This document shows positions 46,866 to 55,569 of a stretch of DNA of 64,000 nt, piece by piece; the first letter of the stretch is position 1, and the number at the start of each line of letters is the position of its first letter. The translations under genes and the position numbers were made by a program. This stretch comes from Chromobacterium sp. IIBBL 290-4. Its GTDB lineage: Bacteria > Pseudomonadota > Gammaproteobacteria > Burkholderiales > Chromobacteriaceae. A model generated the notes under the pieces. The model did no database searches. It was given only the letters and a program-made list of their open reading frames with translations, and was not told the DNA's origin. The DNA lies in NCBI RefSeq assembly GCF_024207115.1, contig NZ_CP100128.1:868001-932000 (forward strand), read 5' to 3'.

Positions 46866-48313
46866 AGCCGTCCCGCCAGCCGCGCCCGCCGCAGCGGGTC
46901 ATCCCCATCATCGCCGCTCCAGCCGGGGGCGGTTCCTGTAGCCCGGAGCGGCGGCCGCGCGGCCTGCTGGCGCTCGCGGGCGATTGGCTGCGCGACCACG
47001 GCTCGCTGCTGCGCAAGCTGCAGTGGGCGGTGGTATTGGTTTATGCCTTCCTGCTGATCGTGCCGGCCTGCCTGTCCTTGCCTGAAGACACCGCGCGGAT
47101 GTGGGACAACCTGACCATTTTCGCCCAATTCGTGTTCTGGGGCATCTGGTGGCCCTTCGTGCTGTTGTCCATGGTGCTGTTCGGCCGGCTGTGGTGCGGC
47201 GTGCTGTGCCCTGAGGGCGCGCTGTCGGAATGGGCGGCGCGCAAGGGCATGGGCCGGCCGATTCCGCGCTGGATGCGCTGGGGCGGCTGGCCATTCGTCG
47301 CCTTCGTCCTCACCACGGTCTACGGCCAGCTGGTCAGCGTCTACCAATACCCCAAGGCCGCACTGCTGGTGCTGGGCGGCTCCACCGTGGCCGCGGTGAT
47401 CGTCGGCTTCATCTACACCCGCGGCAAACGCGCCTGGTGCCGCCACCTGTGCCCGGTCAACGGCGTATTCGGCCTCTTGTCCAAGCTGGCGCCGCTGTAT
47501 TACCGCGTCGACGAAGCCGCCTGGAAAGCCTCCCATGAGCGGACACCAGCGGTGGACTGCGCGCCGCTGCAGCCGCTCAGGCATATGCAGGGCGGCAGCG
47601 GCTGCCATATGTGCGGCCGTTGCAGCGATCACCGCTCGGCCATCCAGCTGAGCCTGCGCCCGTCCAGCGACGAGGTGGTGCGGGTGGCGGAGAAAGAAGC
47701 CGACGGCTGGCAGACGGCCTTGATCGTCTACGGCTTGCTGGGCGTGGCGATGGGCGCTTTCCACTGGACAGTCAGCCCCTGGTTTGTCTGGCTCAAGCAA
47801 ACGGCGGCGGAATGGCTGGTGGACCGGGACATCATGTGGCCGCTGGACACCAATGCCCCATGGTGGCTGCTTACCCACTACCCGATGCACAACGACGTGT
47901 TCTCCTGGCTGGATGGCGCGTCGCTGATCTCCTATGTAAGCGCCACTTCATTGGCGCTGGGCAGCGGCATTCTGCTATCTCTGGCCCTGGCGGTGATCAT
48001 GGCCGGACGCTGGCAGACTCAGCGCTTGCATCATCTGGCGCAGGCACTGATCCCGCTGGCTGGTTGCGGCGTGTTTCTGGGCCTGTCCGCCTTGACGGTG
48101 ACGCTGCTGAAGGCGGAAGGCTACGGCATGCATTGGGTCAACCATGCCCGGCTGGCCTTGCTGGCCGGCGCCAATCTGTGGGCGCTGCGCCTGGCCTTCG
48201 GCATTCTGGCGCGCTGGAAAGCGGGCTTGCGCGGCTATCTGGCGCTGGCGCCGTTCTGCGCCGCGCTGGCCTTGGTGGACTGCGCCTGGGGCTTCATGTT
48301 CTGGTGGTGGTAA
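46862..48313 (+). CDS. ftrD: Membrane polyferredoxin-type protein FtrD
   Basis: Membrane protein of 483 residues with NapH/CcoG-like iron-sulfur motifs CGVLCPEGAL, CRHLCPVNG and CHMCGRC, plus at least eight helices. In the FtrABCD model it accepts electrons from iron oxidation by FtrB. The N-terminus is basic and proline-rich; the C-terminal third forms extra helices. Start at ATG 46862 inside the ftrC stop (ATGA). Confidence 0.88.
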   Translation: MKPSRQPRPPQRVIPIIAAPAGGGSCSPERRPRGLLALAGDWLRDHGSLLRKLQWAVVLVYAFLLIVPACLSLPEDTARMWDNLTIFAQFVFWGIWWPFVLLSMVLFGRLWCGVLCPEGALSEWAARKGMGRPIPRWMRWGGWPFVAFVLTTVYGQLVSVYQYPKAALLVLGGSTVAAVIVGFIYTRGKRAWCRHLCPVNGVFGLLSKLAPLYYRVDEAAWKASHERTPAVDCAPLQPLRHMQGGSGCHMCGRCSDHRSAIQLSLRPSSDEVVRVAEKEADGWQTALIVYGLLGVAMGAFHWTVSPWFVWLKQTAAEWLVDRDIMWPLDTNAPWWLLTHYPMHNDVFSWLDGASLISYVSATSLALGSGILLSLALAVIMAGRWQTQRLHHLAQALIPLAGCGVFLGLSALTVTLLKAEGYGMHWVNHARLALLAGANLWALRLAFGILARWKAGLRGYLALAPFCAALALVDCAWGFMFWWW

Positions 48314-48378
48314 GACGTCTTGGAGGAGACGGGACGCTGTGCGATAACACAGTATCCCTTCTCCGCTAAGGAACCGCC

Positions 48379-49140
48379 ATGCGGCGTCTGCTGTTCGCCA
48401 TGCTTGTCTTGCTGTGTCGGCCGGCAGCCGCGACGGAGCCGGTGGTGGAGCTCGCCACCGGAGAATGGCCGCCCTATGTGTCGCAAACCTTGCCGGAACA
48501 AGGCGCATTCACCGAAATCGCCCGCGAAGCCTTCCTGCGCGCCGGCTTCCAGATCCACCTCACGTTCCAAAGCTGGCCTCAGGCGGAATTGCAGACCAAA
48601 TCCGGCAAAGCCGCGGCCGCTTTTCCCTATCGCCCCACGCCTGAGCGCGAGCAGGATTTCGATTTCTCCCCGCCGCTGATGCGGACCAGCAGCTATCTGT
48701 TCTATCACAAGCCGCATCTACCGCATCCGCCCCCGGCCTTCAAATCGCTGGATGAACTGCGCGGCTACCGCGTCGCCATCCAGCTGGGCTACTGGTATAT
48801 CCCCTTGTTCCAGCAGCACAAGCTCAATACGCTGCTGACCAGCGATGAGCTGAACGCGCTGCGCCAGCTGTATCTCGGCCACCTGGATCTCGCGCCGATG
48901 TCGCTGGAGCGGGGATTATTTCTGATCCATAGCATCATGCCGGAGCGCGAGAAAGAATTCGGCTACATTCCCAGCCCGCTGGACAAGGAAACGCCGCTGA
49001 GCCTTATGTTCTCTCGCAGCTACCCGCAAGCCGCGCGTATCCGCAAAGCGTTTGGCCGCGCGCTGGAACAAATGGAGAAAGACGGCAGCCTGCAAGCCAT
49101 CTACCAGCGCAACTTCCCGGAAGCTAAGCCGCAGCGTTGA
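48379..49140 (+). CDS. Solo periplasmic solute-binding protein (SBP family 3)
   Basis: Secreted protein of 253 residues (signal peptide to AAA near residue 18) with the amino-acid-type binding-protein fold (VELATGEWPPYVSQTLPEQGAFTE, DFDFSPPLMRTSSYLFYHK). No permease or ATPase gene is near, so it may work as a sensor or with a distant transporter. It starts 65 bp after ftrD and could be read through from that operon. Its end overlaps the convergent ybaK by 17 bp. Confidence 0.75.
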   Translation: MRRLLFAMLVLLCRPAAATEPVVELATGEWPPYVSQTLPEQGAFTEIAREAFLRAGFQIHLTFQSWPQAELQTKSGKAAAAFPYRPTPEREQDFDFSPPLMRTSSYLFYHKPHLPHPPPAFKSLDELRGYRVAIQLGYWYIPLFQQHKLNTLLTSDELNALRQLYLGHLDLAPMSLERGLFLIHSIMPEREKEFGYIPSPLDKETPLSLMFSRSYPQAARIRKAFGRALEQMEKDGSLQAIYQRNFPEAKPQR

Positions 49141-49600
49141 CCAGGGTGGGGTTCAATACGCGGATCACCTCCTGCGGGCTGACCCCCACCAAAAAGCCGC
49201 GCTTGCCGCCATTGATATAGATGACCGGCAACTCGGCGATGCTGGCTTCCATATACACCGGCATGGGATGCCGCGTGCCGAAGGGGCTGGTGCCGCCCAC
49301 TTGATAGCCGCTGTGCTTGTCCGCGGTTTTCGGATCGCAGGGATGAACCTTTTTGACGCCGATCTGCTTGGCCAGCATGCCGGTGCCCACTTCGCAGTCG
49401 CCATGCATCAGCACGATCAGCGGCCGCTTGTTCTCATCTTCCATGATCAGCGTCTTCACCACGGCGTGCTCGTCCACGCCCAACTCGCGCGCCGACACGG
49501 TGGTGCCGCCTTTTTCCTCGTACTTGTACAAGTGTTCGGTGTAATCCACCTTGTGCTCGCGCAGCGCGCGGATGGCCTGGGTGACGGGGGCTTTGGACAT
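49124..49600 (-). CDS. ybaK: Cys-tRNA(Pro)/Cys-tRNA(Cys) deacylase YbaK
   Basis: Editing enzyme of 158 residues that hydrolyses mischarged Cys-tRNA(Pro) in trans. Family features are present: VVKTLIMEDENKRPLIVLMHGD, the VGGTSPFGTRHPMPVYME loop and YINGGKRGFLVGVSP. The length is typical. Confidence 0.92.
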   Translation of the reverse strand: MSKAPVTQAIRALREHKVDYTEHLYKYEEKGGTTVSARELGVDEHAVVKTLIMEDENKRPLIVLMHGDCEVGTGMLAKQIGVKKVHPCDPKTADKHSGYQVGGTSPFGTRHPMPVYMEASIAELPVIYINGGKRGFLVGVSPQEVIRVLNPTLVNAAA

Positions 49601-49671
49601 AGGGAATTCGTTTGCAAGTCAGACAAACTCCCGACTTTAAAACGCCCGCGCCCCGCTGCCAAGCCGAAGGA

Positions 49672-50289
49672 TCAAGCTTTGCGCGCGCGCCACCACAAGC
49701 GCAGGCCCAGCAACAGCGCCAGCACTGCGGCGTAGATCAAGGGCTGGGTGATGTCCTTCTTCACCAGCCACCAGTAATGGATCACCGCCAGCATGGCCAC
49801 CGGATACACCAGCCGGTGCAGCTTGCCCCAGTTGCGCTTCAGGCGCCGCATCCAGCCCTGGGTCGAGGTCAAGGCCAATGGCGACATCAGCAAGATCGCG
49901 GCGAAGCCCACGGTGATGAAAGGCCGTTTGGCGATGTCCTTGACGATGTGATGCCAGTCGAAGAACTGATCCAGCCAGATATAGGTGGTGAAATGCAGGC
50001 TGGCGTAAAAGAAGGCGAACAGCCCCAGCATGCGGCGGCACTTCAAGGGCCAAGCCTGGCCGGTGAAGCGGCGCAGCGGCGTCATGCTCAGCGTGGCCAG
50101 CAGCCACACCAGCGTCCAGGTGCCGGTGGAACGGGTGATGAACTCGATCGGGTTCACCGCCTCGCCGGACAGCACGATCCAGGCGGCGCGAGTCAGCGGC
50201 GACAGGCAGGCGATGAACAGCAAGACTTTGCCGATGGCGAGGCGGCGGTCGGCCGTGGAAACCGGTGATTTCATGCGCAGCGTCGTCAT
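49672..50289 (-). CDS. msrQ: Heme-binding membrane subunit MsrQ
   Basis: Inner-membrane b-type cytochrome of 205 residues that passes electrons from the quinol pool or flavin reductase to MsrP. Six helices and conserved histidines (YASLHFTTY, KLHRLVYPVA, AVIHYWW) are visible. It overlaps the msrP stop by 1 bp (TGATG). Confidence 0.92.
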   Translation of the reverse strand: MTTLRMKSPVSTADRRLAIGKVLLFIACLSPLTRAAWIVLSGEAVNPIEFITRSTGTWTLVWLLATLSMTPLRRFTGQAWPLKCRRMLGLFAFFYASLHFTTYIWLDQFFDWHHIVKDIAKRPFITVGFAAILLMSPLALTSTQGWMRRLKRNWGKLHRLVYPVAMLAVIHYWWLVKKDITQPLIYAAVLALLLGLRLWWRARKA

Positions 50290-51206
50290 CAGAAGTTCTT
50301 TCTCAGGTCCATGCCGCGGTAAAGCCCGGCCACTTGCTCGGCGTAGCCGTTGAACATCAGCGTCTTGCGCTTGAAGAATTCGCCGATGCGCCGCTCGGAA
50401 GCCTGGCTCCAGCGCGGATGGTCCACTTCCGGGTTCACATTGGAGTAGAAGCCGTACTCATGCGCGTTGGCCATATTCCAGCTGGTGGCCGGCAGGGTTT
50501 CCTGCAGCCGGATGCGCACGATGGACTTGATGCTCTTGAAGCCGTATTTCCACGGCACCACCAGCCGGATGGGCGCGCCGTTCTGGTTCGGCAGCACATT
50601 GCCGTACAGGCCCACCACCAAGATGGTCAGCGGATGCATGGCTTCGTCGATGCGCAGCCCCTCGCGGTACGGCCACTCCAATACCGCGTCGCGCTGGCCC
50701 GGCATCTCGCTGGGCCGCTGCAAGGTCTCAAACGACACGTACTTGGCGCGCGAGCTGGGGTTCATCTGCTTGAGCAGGCTGGCGAGCGGAAAGCCCACCC
50801 AGGGAATCACCATGCTCCAGCCTTCCACGCAGCGCAGCCGGTAAATGCGCTCCTCCAGCGGAAACTTCAGCAAGTCCTCGATGGCGAAGCGGCGCGGCTT
50901 GGCCACCTCGCCGTCCACCAGCACGCTCCACGGCCGGGTATGCAGGCTGCCGGCGTTCTCGGCCGGATCGGACTTGTCGGTGCCGAATTCGTAGAAATTA
51001 TTGTAGCTGGTGACTTCCTTGAGGCTGTTGGGCTTGTCGTTGGACGCCAGCTGCGACAGCGGGCTTTTCTTGGCGTTGAGTCCGGCCAGCGTCTCGGCCG
51101 ACAGCAGCAGGCCGGCGGCGCCGAGCATGAATTGGCGGCGATTGAAATAGACGCTTTCGGGGGTGATGTCCGACGGCAAATGGTCGGCTGGCTTTCTGAT
51201 CAGCAT
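50289..51206 (-). CDS. msrP: Periplasmic methionine sulfoxide reductase MsrP (molybdoenzyme)
   Basis: Repairs oxidised methionines of periplasmic proteins. It has 305 residues with a Tat signal (Arg23-Arg24 in [11 protein letters not shown]) and the sulfite-oxidase-type core. The molybdenum ligand is Cys126 in [10 protein letters not shown]. An AGGAG site 7 bp before ATG 51206 sets the start. Translated together with msrQ. Confidence 0.94.
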   Translation of the reverse strand: MLIRKPADHLPSDITPESVYFNRRQFMLGAAGLLLSAETLAGLNAKKSPLSQLASNDKPNSLKEVTSYNNFYEFGTDKSDPAENAGSLHTRPWSVLVDGEVAKPRRFAIEDLLKFPLEERIYRLRCVEGWSMVIPWVGFPLASLLKQMNPSSRAKYVSFETLQRPSEMPGQRDAVLEWPYREGLRIDEAMHPLTILVVGLYGNVLPNQNGAPIRLVVPWKYGFKSIKSIVRIRLQETLPATSWNMANAHEYGFYSNVNPEVDHPRWSQASERRIGEFFKRKTLMFNGYAEQVAGLYRGMDLRKNF

Positions 51207-51285
51207 GGCGGCGCTCCTGTCGTTTCCATTTGGTCGGAATATCATGTCGATTCTGACAGTAGCGCACACCTATTGTTTTGGCCGA

Positions 51286-52224
51286 TCAATATTCGCTAAC
51301 ACAATCCCGCGCCGGCCAGCCCCCGCCCAAGGCTGCGCCCTGCCCGCCGTCCCGCGCCAGCCGCTCGCCTATCGCCTGCAAAGCGCTCCAGCGCGGGCCG
51401 CACCATTCGGGCGCGATCAGGGTCGGCGCCTGCGCTGTGGCGGAAATGCGGTGATACACCACTTCGCGCGGGGTATGGCGGATCAGGCTGGCCGCCAGCT
51501 CGGCGTAATCATCCAAGACCATAGGCATAACTTCTCCGCGCCGATATTGCGCCGCCATGCGGCTGCCGCGCACTATCATCAAGGGATGCAGCTTCAGTCC
51601 CTCCACGCCGATATCCAGCACGGTCTGCAAGGTGGCGTGCGCGTCGCCGGCATTCTCGCCGGGCAAACCGGCGATCAAATGCGCGCACACTTTGAGCCCG
51701 CGCGCATGCGCCCGCTGAACGGCATCTTGGTAATCGGCCAGCGTGTGGCCGCGGCGGATCAAGGCCTGGGTGCGGTCATGCGCGGTTTGCAAGCCCAGCT
51801 CCAGCCACACCTCGCTTCCTTTATCCTGATACGAGGCCAACAGGTCCAGCGCGGCGTCCGGCACGCAGTCGGGCCGCGTGCCGACGCATAAACCCACCAC
51901 ATCGGCGCTGGCCACCGCCTCATCGTACAAGGCGCGCAGCGTTTCCACTTCGGCATAGGTGCTGGTATAGGCCTGGAAATAGGCCAGGTATTTTCTCGCC
52001 CGGTCGGTCTTGCGCTTTTCGCGCGCCAGCTGCTGGCTGATAGACAGCTCCGCCGCCTCCCGGCCGAAGCTGCGCACATTGCAAAACGTGCAGCCGCCGC
52101 GCCCCAAGGTGCCGTCGCGGTTAGGGCAGGTAAAGCCGCCGGCCAGCGACAGCTTGTGGACAGGCTCGCCGTAGCGCTGCTTCAGGTAGTAGCCAAAGGT
52201 GTGCAGATGGCGGGTGAGATCCAT
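51286..52224 (-). CDS. yhcC: YhcC-type radical SAM protein
   Basis: Radical SAM protein of 312 residues in the TIGR01212/YhcC family. The iron-sulfur motif has unusual spacing: CPNRDGTLGRGGCTFC. SAM-binding segments (GLCVGTRPDCVPD, EVWLELGLQTAHD) follow. The physiological reaction is not established. Confidence 0.87.
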   Translation of the reverse strand: MDLTRHLHTFGYYLKQRYGEPVHKLSLAGGFTCPNRDGTLGRGGCTFCNVRSFGREAAELSISQQLAREKRKTDRARKYLAYFQAYTSTYAEVETLRALYDEAVASADVVGLCVGTRPDCVPDAALDLLASYQDKGSEVWLELGLQTAHDRTQALIRRGHTLADYQDAVQRAHARGLKVCAHLIAGLPGENAGDAHATLQTVLDIGVEGLKLHPLMIVRGSRMAAQYRRGEVMPMVLDDYAELAASLIRHTPREVVYHRISATAQAPTLIAPEWCGPRWSALQAIGERLARDGGQGAALGGGWPARDCVSEY

Positions 52225-52385
52225 GGTCTTGCCGGCAAAAGCGCGCAGTCTAGCCTAGCCGGGATCACGGCAAAATGAGGAAGATCAAACACTTCGGCGT
52301 TGGAAGCTGGTTTCCGGATAGATGCGATTGACGAAAGCATATGCTTTCACCACAATTAAGCAAATATTCATAATGAACACTCCCC

Positions 52386-53147
52386 ATGACCTCTCCCTTG
52401 AGCTACCGCATCCAGCGCGCGCGCGAAGTCGACCTGGAAACGCTGCAATGCCTGCATCGCCTCCGCCTGGCGCAATTTCCTTTCAGAGAGCCATCGACTC
52501 AAAAAGAAAGCGCGATGTGGCGCGAGTTTCAACATAGCTATCGCCAAAACCATGCCTGGTCTGTCGTTTTTTACGATGGGAAAGGCGTGCCCCGCGGTTT
52601 TTGGCTTGCGGTGAGCGAGAAAACGCGCGCTCCCGCCAGGAAAGGGATGCTGCTCCGGGTGGACTATTCTTATACCGATCCTGGCTGGCGCGGCAGCTCA
52701 GCCTTGATCGTCTCCACCCTGGCGGTGCTGTTGCGAGTCAAGTTGCAGGCGCCGCTGCTGCCGCTGTTGTTTGGCTGCATCTGTTTCCCTAACAGCTTTG
52801 TGCGCGTGGCGGCGACATTCCGCGGCGTGAGAACCCTGGCAGACAGCACGCTTGCCGCGGCAGACAAAGCCTTGCTCGAACAACTGGGCGCCGATGCCGC
52901 AGGAGCGCGCTGGCAAGCGGCGGCCGGTTTGGCGGACTTCAGCGATCACCATCCTCCCGCCCTTGCGCGCAGCATCGCCGACACCCCGCGCCTGGCCCGG
53001 CATCTATCCCGCTACGAGGCGGCCAATCCCGCATGGCGGCAAGGCCTGTCCATGCCGATTTTCTGCGAGATCGGGCTGGCCACCGCCAGCCAAGGCATCT
53101 GGCATAGCTTGCGCCGCGTCCTCAGACGCAAACGCAAACGCCGATGA
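52386..53147 (+). CDS. Protein of unknown function
   Basis: A 253-residue protein I do not recognise. The middle (MLLRVDYSYTDPGWRGSSAL, then a hydrophobic stretch) faintly resembles an acyltransferase (GNAT-like) core, but no acyl-CoA motif is clear. The C-terminus is strongly basic (RRVLRRKRKRR). The upstream DNA is AT-rich and no ribosome-binding site is obvious before ATG 52386. It ends 4 bp from a convergent small membrane gene. Confidence 0.6.
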   Translation: MTSPLSYRIQRAREVDLETLQCLHRLRLAQFPFREPSTQKESAMWREFQHSYRQNHAWSVVFYDGKGVPRGFWLAVSEKTRAPARKGMLLRVDYSYTDPGWRGSSALIVSTLAVLLRVKLQAPLLPLLFGCICFPNSFVRVAATFRGVRTLADSTLAAADKALLEQLGADAAGARWQAAAGLADFSDHHPPALARSIADTPRLARHLSRYEAANPAWRQGLSMPIFCEIGLATASQGIWHSLRRVLRRKRKRR

Positions 53148-53151
53148 ATCC

Positions 53152-53334
53152 TCACAATTGATGCCAGCCCAGCCAATACAGCACGCAAAACAGGCCGGCG
53201 CTGATCAGCAGGGCGATGGCGAGCGCGGAGAACAGCTCGTGCAGGGTGCGGCGCTGGCCTGGCTTCAGCAGCCAGCGGGCCACCGCCCACAAGATGAAGC
53301 ACAGCGCGAAGAATTTGAACAAGCGTCCGAACAT
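53152..53334 (-). CDS. Small two-helix membrane protein
   Basis: A 60-residue protein with two hydrophobic helices ([18 protein letters not shown] and [20 protein letters not shown]) joined by a basic turn ([12 protein letters not shown]). No family is recognised. Start at ATG 53334; the ribosome-binding site is weak. The next gene, metX, is divergent. Confidence 0.55.
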   Translation of the reverse strand: MFGRLFKFFALCFILWAVARWLLKPGQRRTLHELFSALAIALLISAGLFCVLYWLGWHQL

Positions 53335-53404
53335 AATGGCGGCGGCGATGAAAACGCGCCGATTATCCCGGCCGCCCCCCTCCCGCGCAAGCATGTCTTG
53401 TGGA

Positions 53405-53410
53405 TATAAT
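53405..53410 (+). promoter_or_regulatory. Candidate -10 element of metXW
   Basis: A consensus TATAAT lies 84 bp upstream of the metX start. The -35 region is poor. The GC-rich leader of about 80 nt is long for this genome and could be regulatory, but I could not match it to a known riboswitch. Confidence 0.4.
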
Positions 53411-53494
53411 CATCGGGTAGCCGCAGGAGACCTCGCCGCGACATGCCCCGACAGAGGGCGGCCGGCGCGGATAAAAATAGAAGAGGCCCACCCC

Positions 53495-54637
53495 ATGACC
53501 GACGCCAACTGTTCGGTGGGGATCGTCGCGGCGCAGGACGCCGTGTTCGATACCCCCTTGCCGCTAGCCAGCGGCGCCGCCCTGCCCGGCTACCAGCTGC
53601 GCTTTGAAACCTACGGCCAGCTCAATGCCGACAAGAGCAACGCCATCCTGATCTGCCACGCGCTGTCTGGCCATCACCACGTCGCCGGCCGCTACCACGC
53701 CGACGATAAAACCGCGGGCTGGTGGGACAATATGATAGGCCCCGGCAAGCCGATAGACACCTCGCGCTTTTTCGTCGTCGGCGTCAACAATCTGGGCGGC
53801 TGCCACGGCAGCAGCGGCCCCTCCAGCATCAACCCCGCCACCGGCCAGCCCTGGGGCTCGACCTTTCCTGTGATGACAGTCAGCGACTGGGTCACCACCC
53901 AAGCCCGCCTGGCCGACCGGCTGGGCATCGCCCGCTGGGCGGCGGTGATCGGTGGCTCGCTGGGCGGCATGCAGGCGCTGCACTGGAGCATCGCCTATCC
54001 GGAGCGCGTCGCCCACGCGCTGGTGATCGCCTCCGCCCCCAAGCTGTCGGCGCAGAACATCGCCTTCAACGACGTGGCGCGCCAGGCCATCCTCACCGAC
54101 CCGGAATTCCATGGCGGCGACTTCTACCAGCAGAACGCCATCCCGCGCCGCGGCCTACGGCTGGCGCGGATGCTGGGCCACATCACCTATCTGTCCGACG
54201 ACGGCATGGGCGAGAAATTCGGCCGCATGCTGCGCTCCGGCGAGTATCAATTCGGCTACGACGTGGAATTCGAGATCGAGAGCTATCTGCGCTATCAGGG
54301 CGACAAATTCTCCGACTACTTCGACGCCAACACCTATTTGCTGATGACCAAGGCGCTTGACTATTTCGATCCGGCCAAAGACCATGGCGGCGATCTGGCG
54401 GCCGCATTGAAGCCGGCGCAAGCGCAATTCCTGCTAGCCAGCTTCACCAGCGACTGGCGTTTCTCACCCGAACGCTCGCGCGAGACGGTGCAGGCGCTGA
54501 TCGCCGCCGGCAAGCGCGTCAGTTATGCGGAGATCGAGTCGGCCCACGGCCACGATGCCTTCCTGATGACCGATCAGCCCTATGTGGATTTGATGCGCGC
54601 CTATTTGAACCGCGTGGCCGAGGAGGTGAACGCATGA
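53495..54637 (+). CDS. metX: Homoserine O-acyltransferase MetX
   Basis: Alpha/beta hydrolase-fold enzyme of 380 residues acylating homoserine in methionine synthesis. The nucleophile serine is in [12 protein letters not shown], and the catalytic His and Asp lie in the C-terminal [10 protein letters not shown] and [12 protein letters not shown] regions. Whether it uses acetyl- or succinyl-CoA cannot be settled by eye. AGAGG about 8 bp upstream supports ATG 53495 over the long upstream frame. It overlaps metW by 4 bp. Confidence 0.94.
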   Translation: MTDANCSVGIVAAQDAVFDTPLPLASGAALPGYQLRFETYGQLNADKSNAILICHALSGHHHVAGRYHADDKTAGWWDNMIGPGKPIDTSRFFVVGVNNLGGCHGSSGPSSINPATGQPWGSTFPVMTVSDWVTTQARLADRLGIARWAAVIGGSLGGMQALHWSIAYPERVAHALVIASAPKLSAQNIAFNDVARQAILTDPEFHGGDFYQQNAIPRRGLRLARMLGHITYLSDDGMGEKFGRMLRSGEYQFGYDVEFEIESYLRYQGDKFSDYFDANTYLLMTKALDYFDPAKDHGGDLAAALKPAQAQFLLASFTSDWRFSPERSRETVQALIAAGKRVSYAEIESAHGHDAFLMTDQPYVDLMRAYLNRVAEEVNA

Positions 54638-55230
54638 GCGCCATCGACATTCTCCGCCCCGACCTGCGATTGATCGCCGACTGGATCGCCCCGAACAGCC
54701 GGGTGCTGGACTTGGGCTGCGGCGACGGCCAGTTGCTGGCGGCGCTGCAGCAAGACAAACAGGTGCAAGGCTACGGCGTGGATTTCGACGTGGCCAATGT
54801 GGTGCGCTGCGTCGCTTCCGGCGTCAACGCGCTGCAGGGCGATCTGGAAAGCGGCCTGTGCCAGTTCGGCGAGCAGCGCTTCGACCATGTGGTGCTGTCG
54901 CAGACCATCCAGGCGATGCGCCATACCGAGGCCATCCTCAACGAGATGCTGCGCGTCGGCCGCGAAGCCATCGTCACCTTCCCCAACTTCGGCTACTGGC
55001 AGAACCGGCTGCAAATCCTGCACGGCCATATGCCGGTGTCCGACACCATGCCTTACCAGTGGTACGACACGCCCAACATCCATTGGTGCATGCTGGGCGA
55101 CTTCGAGGAACTCTGCGCCAAGAACCGCATCCGAGTGCTGGAGAGGGTGGTCATGGACAAGGGCAAGCGGGTATCCTTGCTGCCTAATCTGCGCGGCAGC
55201 CTGGCGTTTTACCGGGTGGCGCGCGGCTAA
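54634..55230 (+). CDS. metW: Methionine biosynthesis protein MetW
   Basis: SAM-methyltransferase-fold protein of 198 residues ([15 protein letters not shown]) that acts with MetX; in several proteobacteria it is needed for MetX activity. It is translationally coupled to metX through an ATGA overlap. It has no known independent methyl acceptor. Confidence 0.93.
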   Translation: MSAIDILRPDLRLIADWIAPNSRVLDLGCGDGQLLAALQQDKQVQGYGVDFDVANVVRCVASGVNALQGDLESGLCQFGEQRFDHVVLSQTIQAMRHTEAILNEMLRVGREAIVTFPNFGYWQNRLQILHGHMPVSDTMPYQWYDTPNIHWCMLGDFEELCAKNRIRVLERVVMDKGKRVSLLPNLRGSLAFYRVARG

Positions 55231-55255
55231 ACCGATCCGCAAGGAGGAACGACGC

Positions 55256-55444
55256 ATGCGCCTGTTGCTGGCCATTTTCTTGCCCTGGCTGCAGTTCTTC
55301 ACCATAGGCCGGCCTTTTGCCGGCTTGTTTTGCCTGATGCTGCAACTGACCGTGATAGGCTGGCTGCCGGCCGCCTTGTGGTCGGTATACGCGCTCAGCC
55401 AGTACAAGACCGACCAGAAGATAGAACGGGCGCTGCGGCGCTGA
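55256..55444 (+). CDS. YqaE/Pmp3-like small membrane protein
   Basis: A 62-residue protein with two hydrophobic helices (LLAIFLPWLQFFTIGRPFAG and LQLTVIGWLPAALWSVYAL) and a basic tail, resembling the YqaE/Pmp3 (UPF0057) family of small stress-linked membrane proteins. An excellent AAGGAGG site lies 8 bp before the ATG. It starts 26 bp after metW and is likely co-transcribed. Confidence 0.75.
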   Translation: MRLLLAIFLPWLQFFTIGRPFAGLFCLMLQLTVIGWLPAALWSVYALSQYKTDQKIERALRR

Positions 55445-55509
55445 TCGCGCGGACGTTTTCGCCGCAAGGTCCGGCCTGCCGCCTCGCGGACAATAGAATA
55501 GCCGCCTTC

Positions 55510-55538
55510 CCGCCCGCGCATTGCGATGCCGCGGGCGG
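55510..55538. terminator. GC-rich hairpin before ampG
   Basis: Perfect 9-bp stem CCGCCCGCG (55510-55518) with CGCGGGCGG (55530-55538), without a T-run. It lies between the small membrane gene and ampG and may separate the two units. Confidence 0.4.
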
Positions 55539-55569
55539 TTCCGCCAACCGATAACGACAACAACAGACC

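Noticed and set aside
53410..53494. SAM-II or other known riboswitch before metX
   Set aside because: I could not recognise conserved aptamer sequence blocks; kept only as a leader observation.
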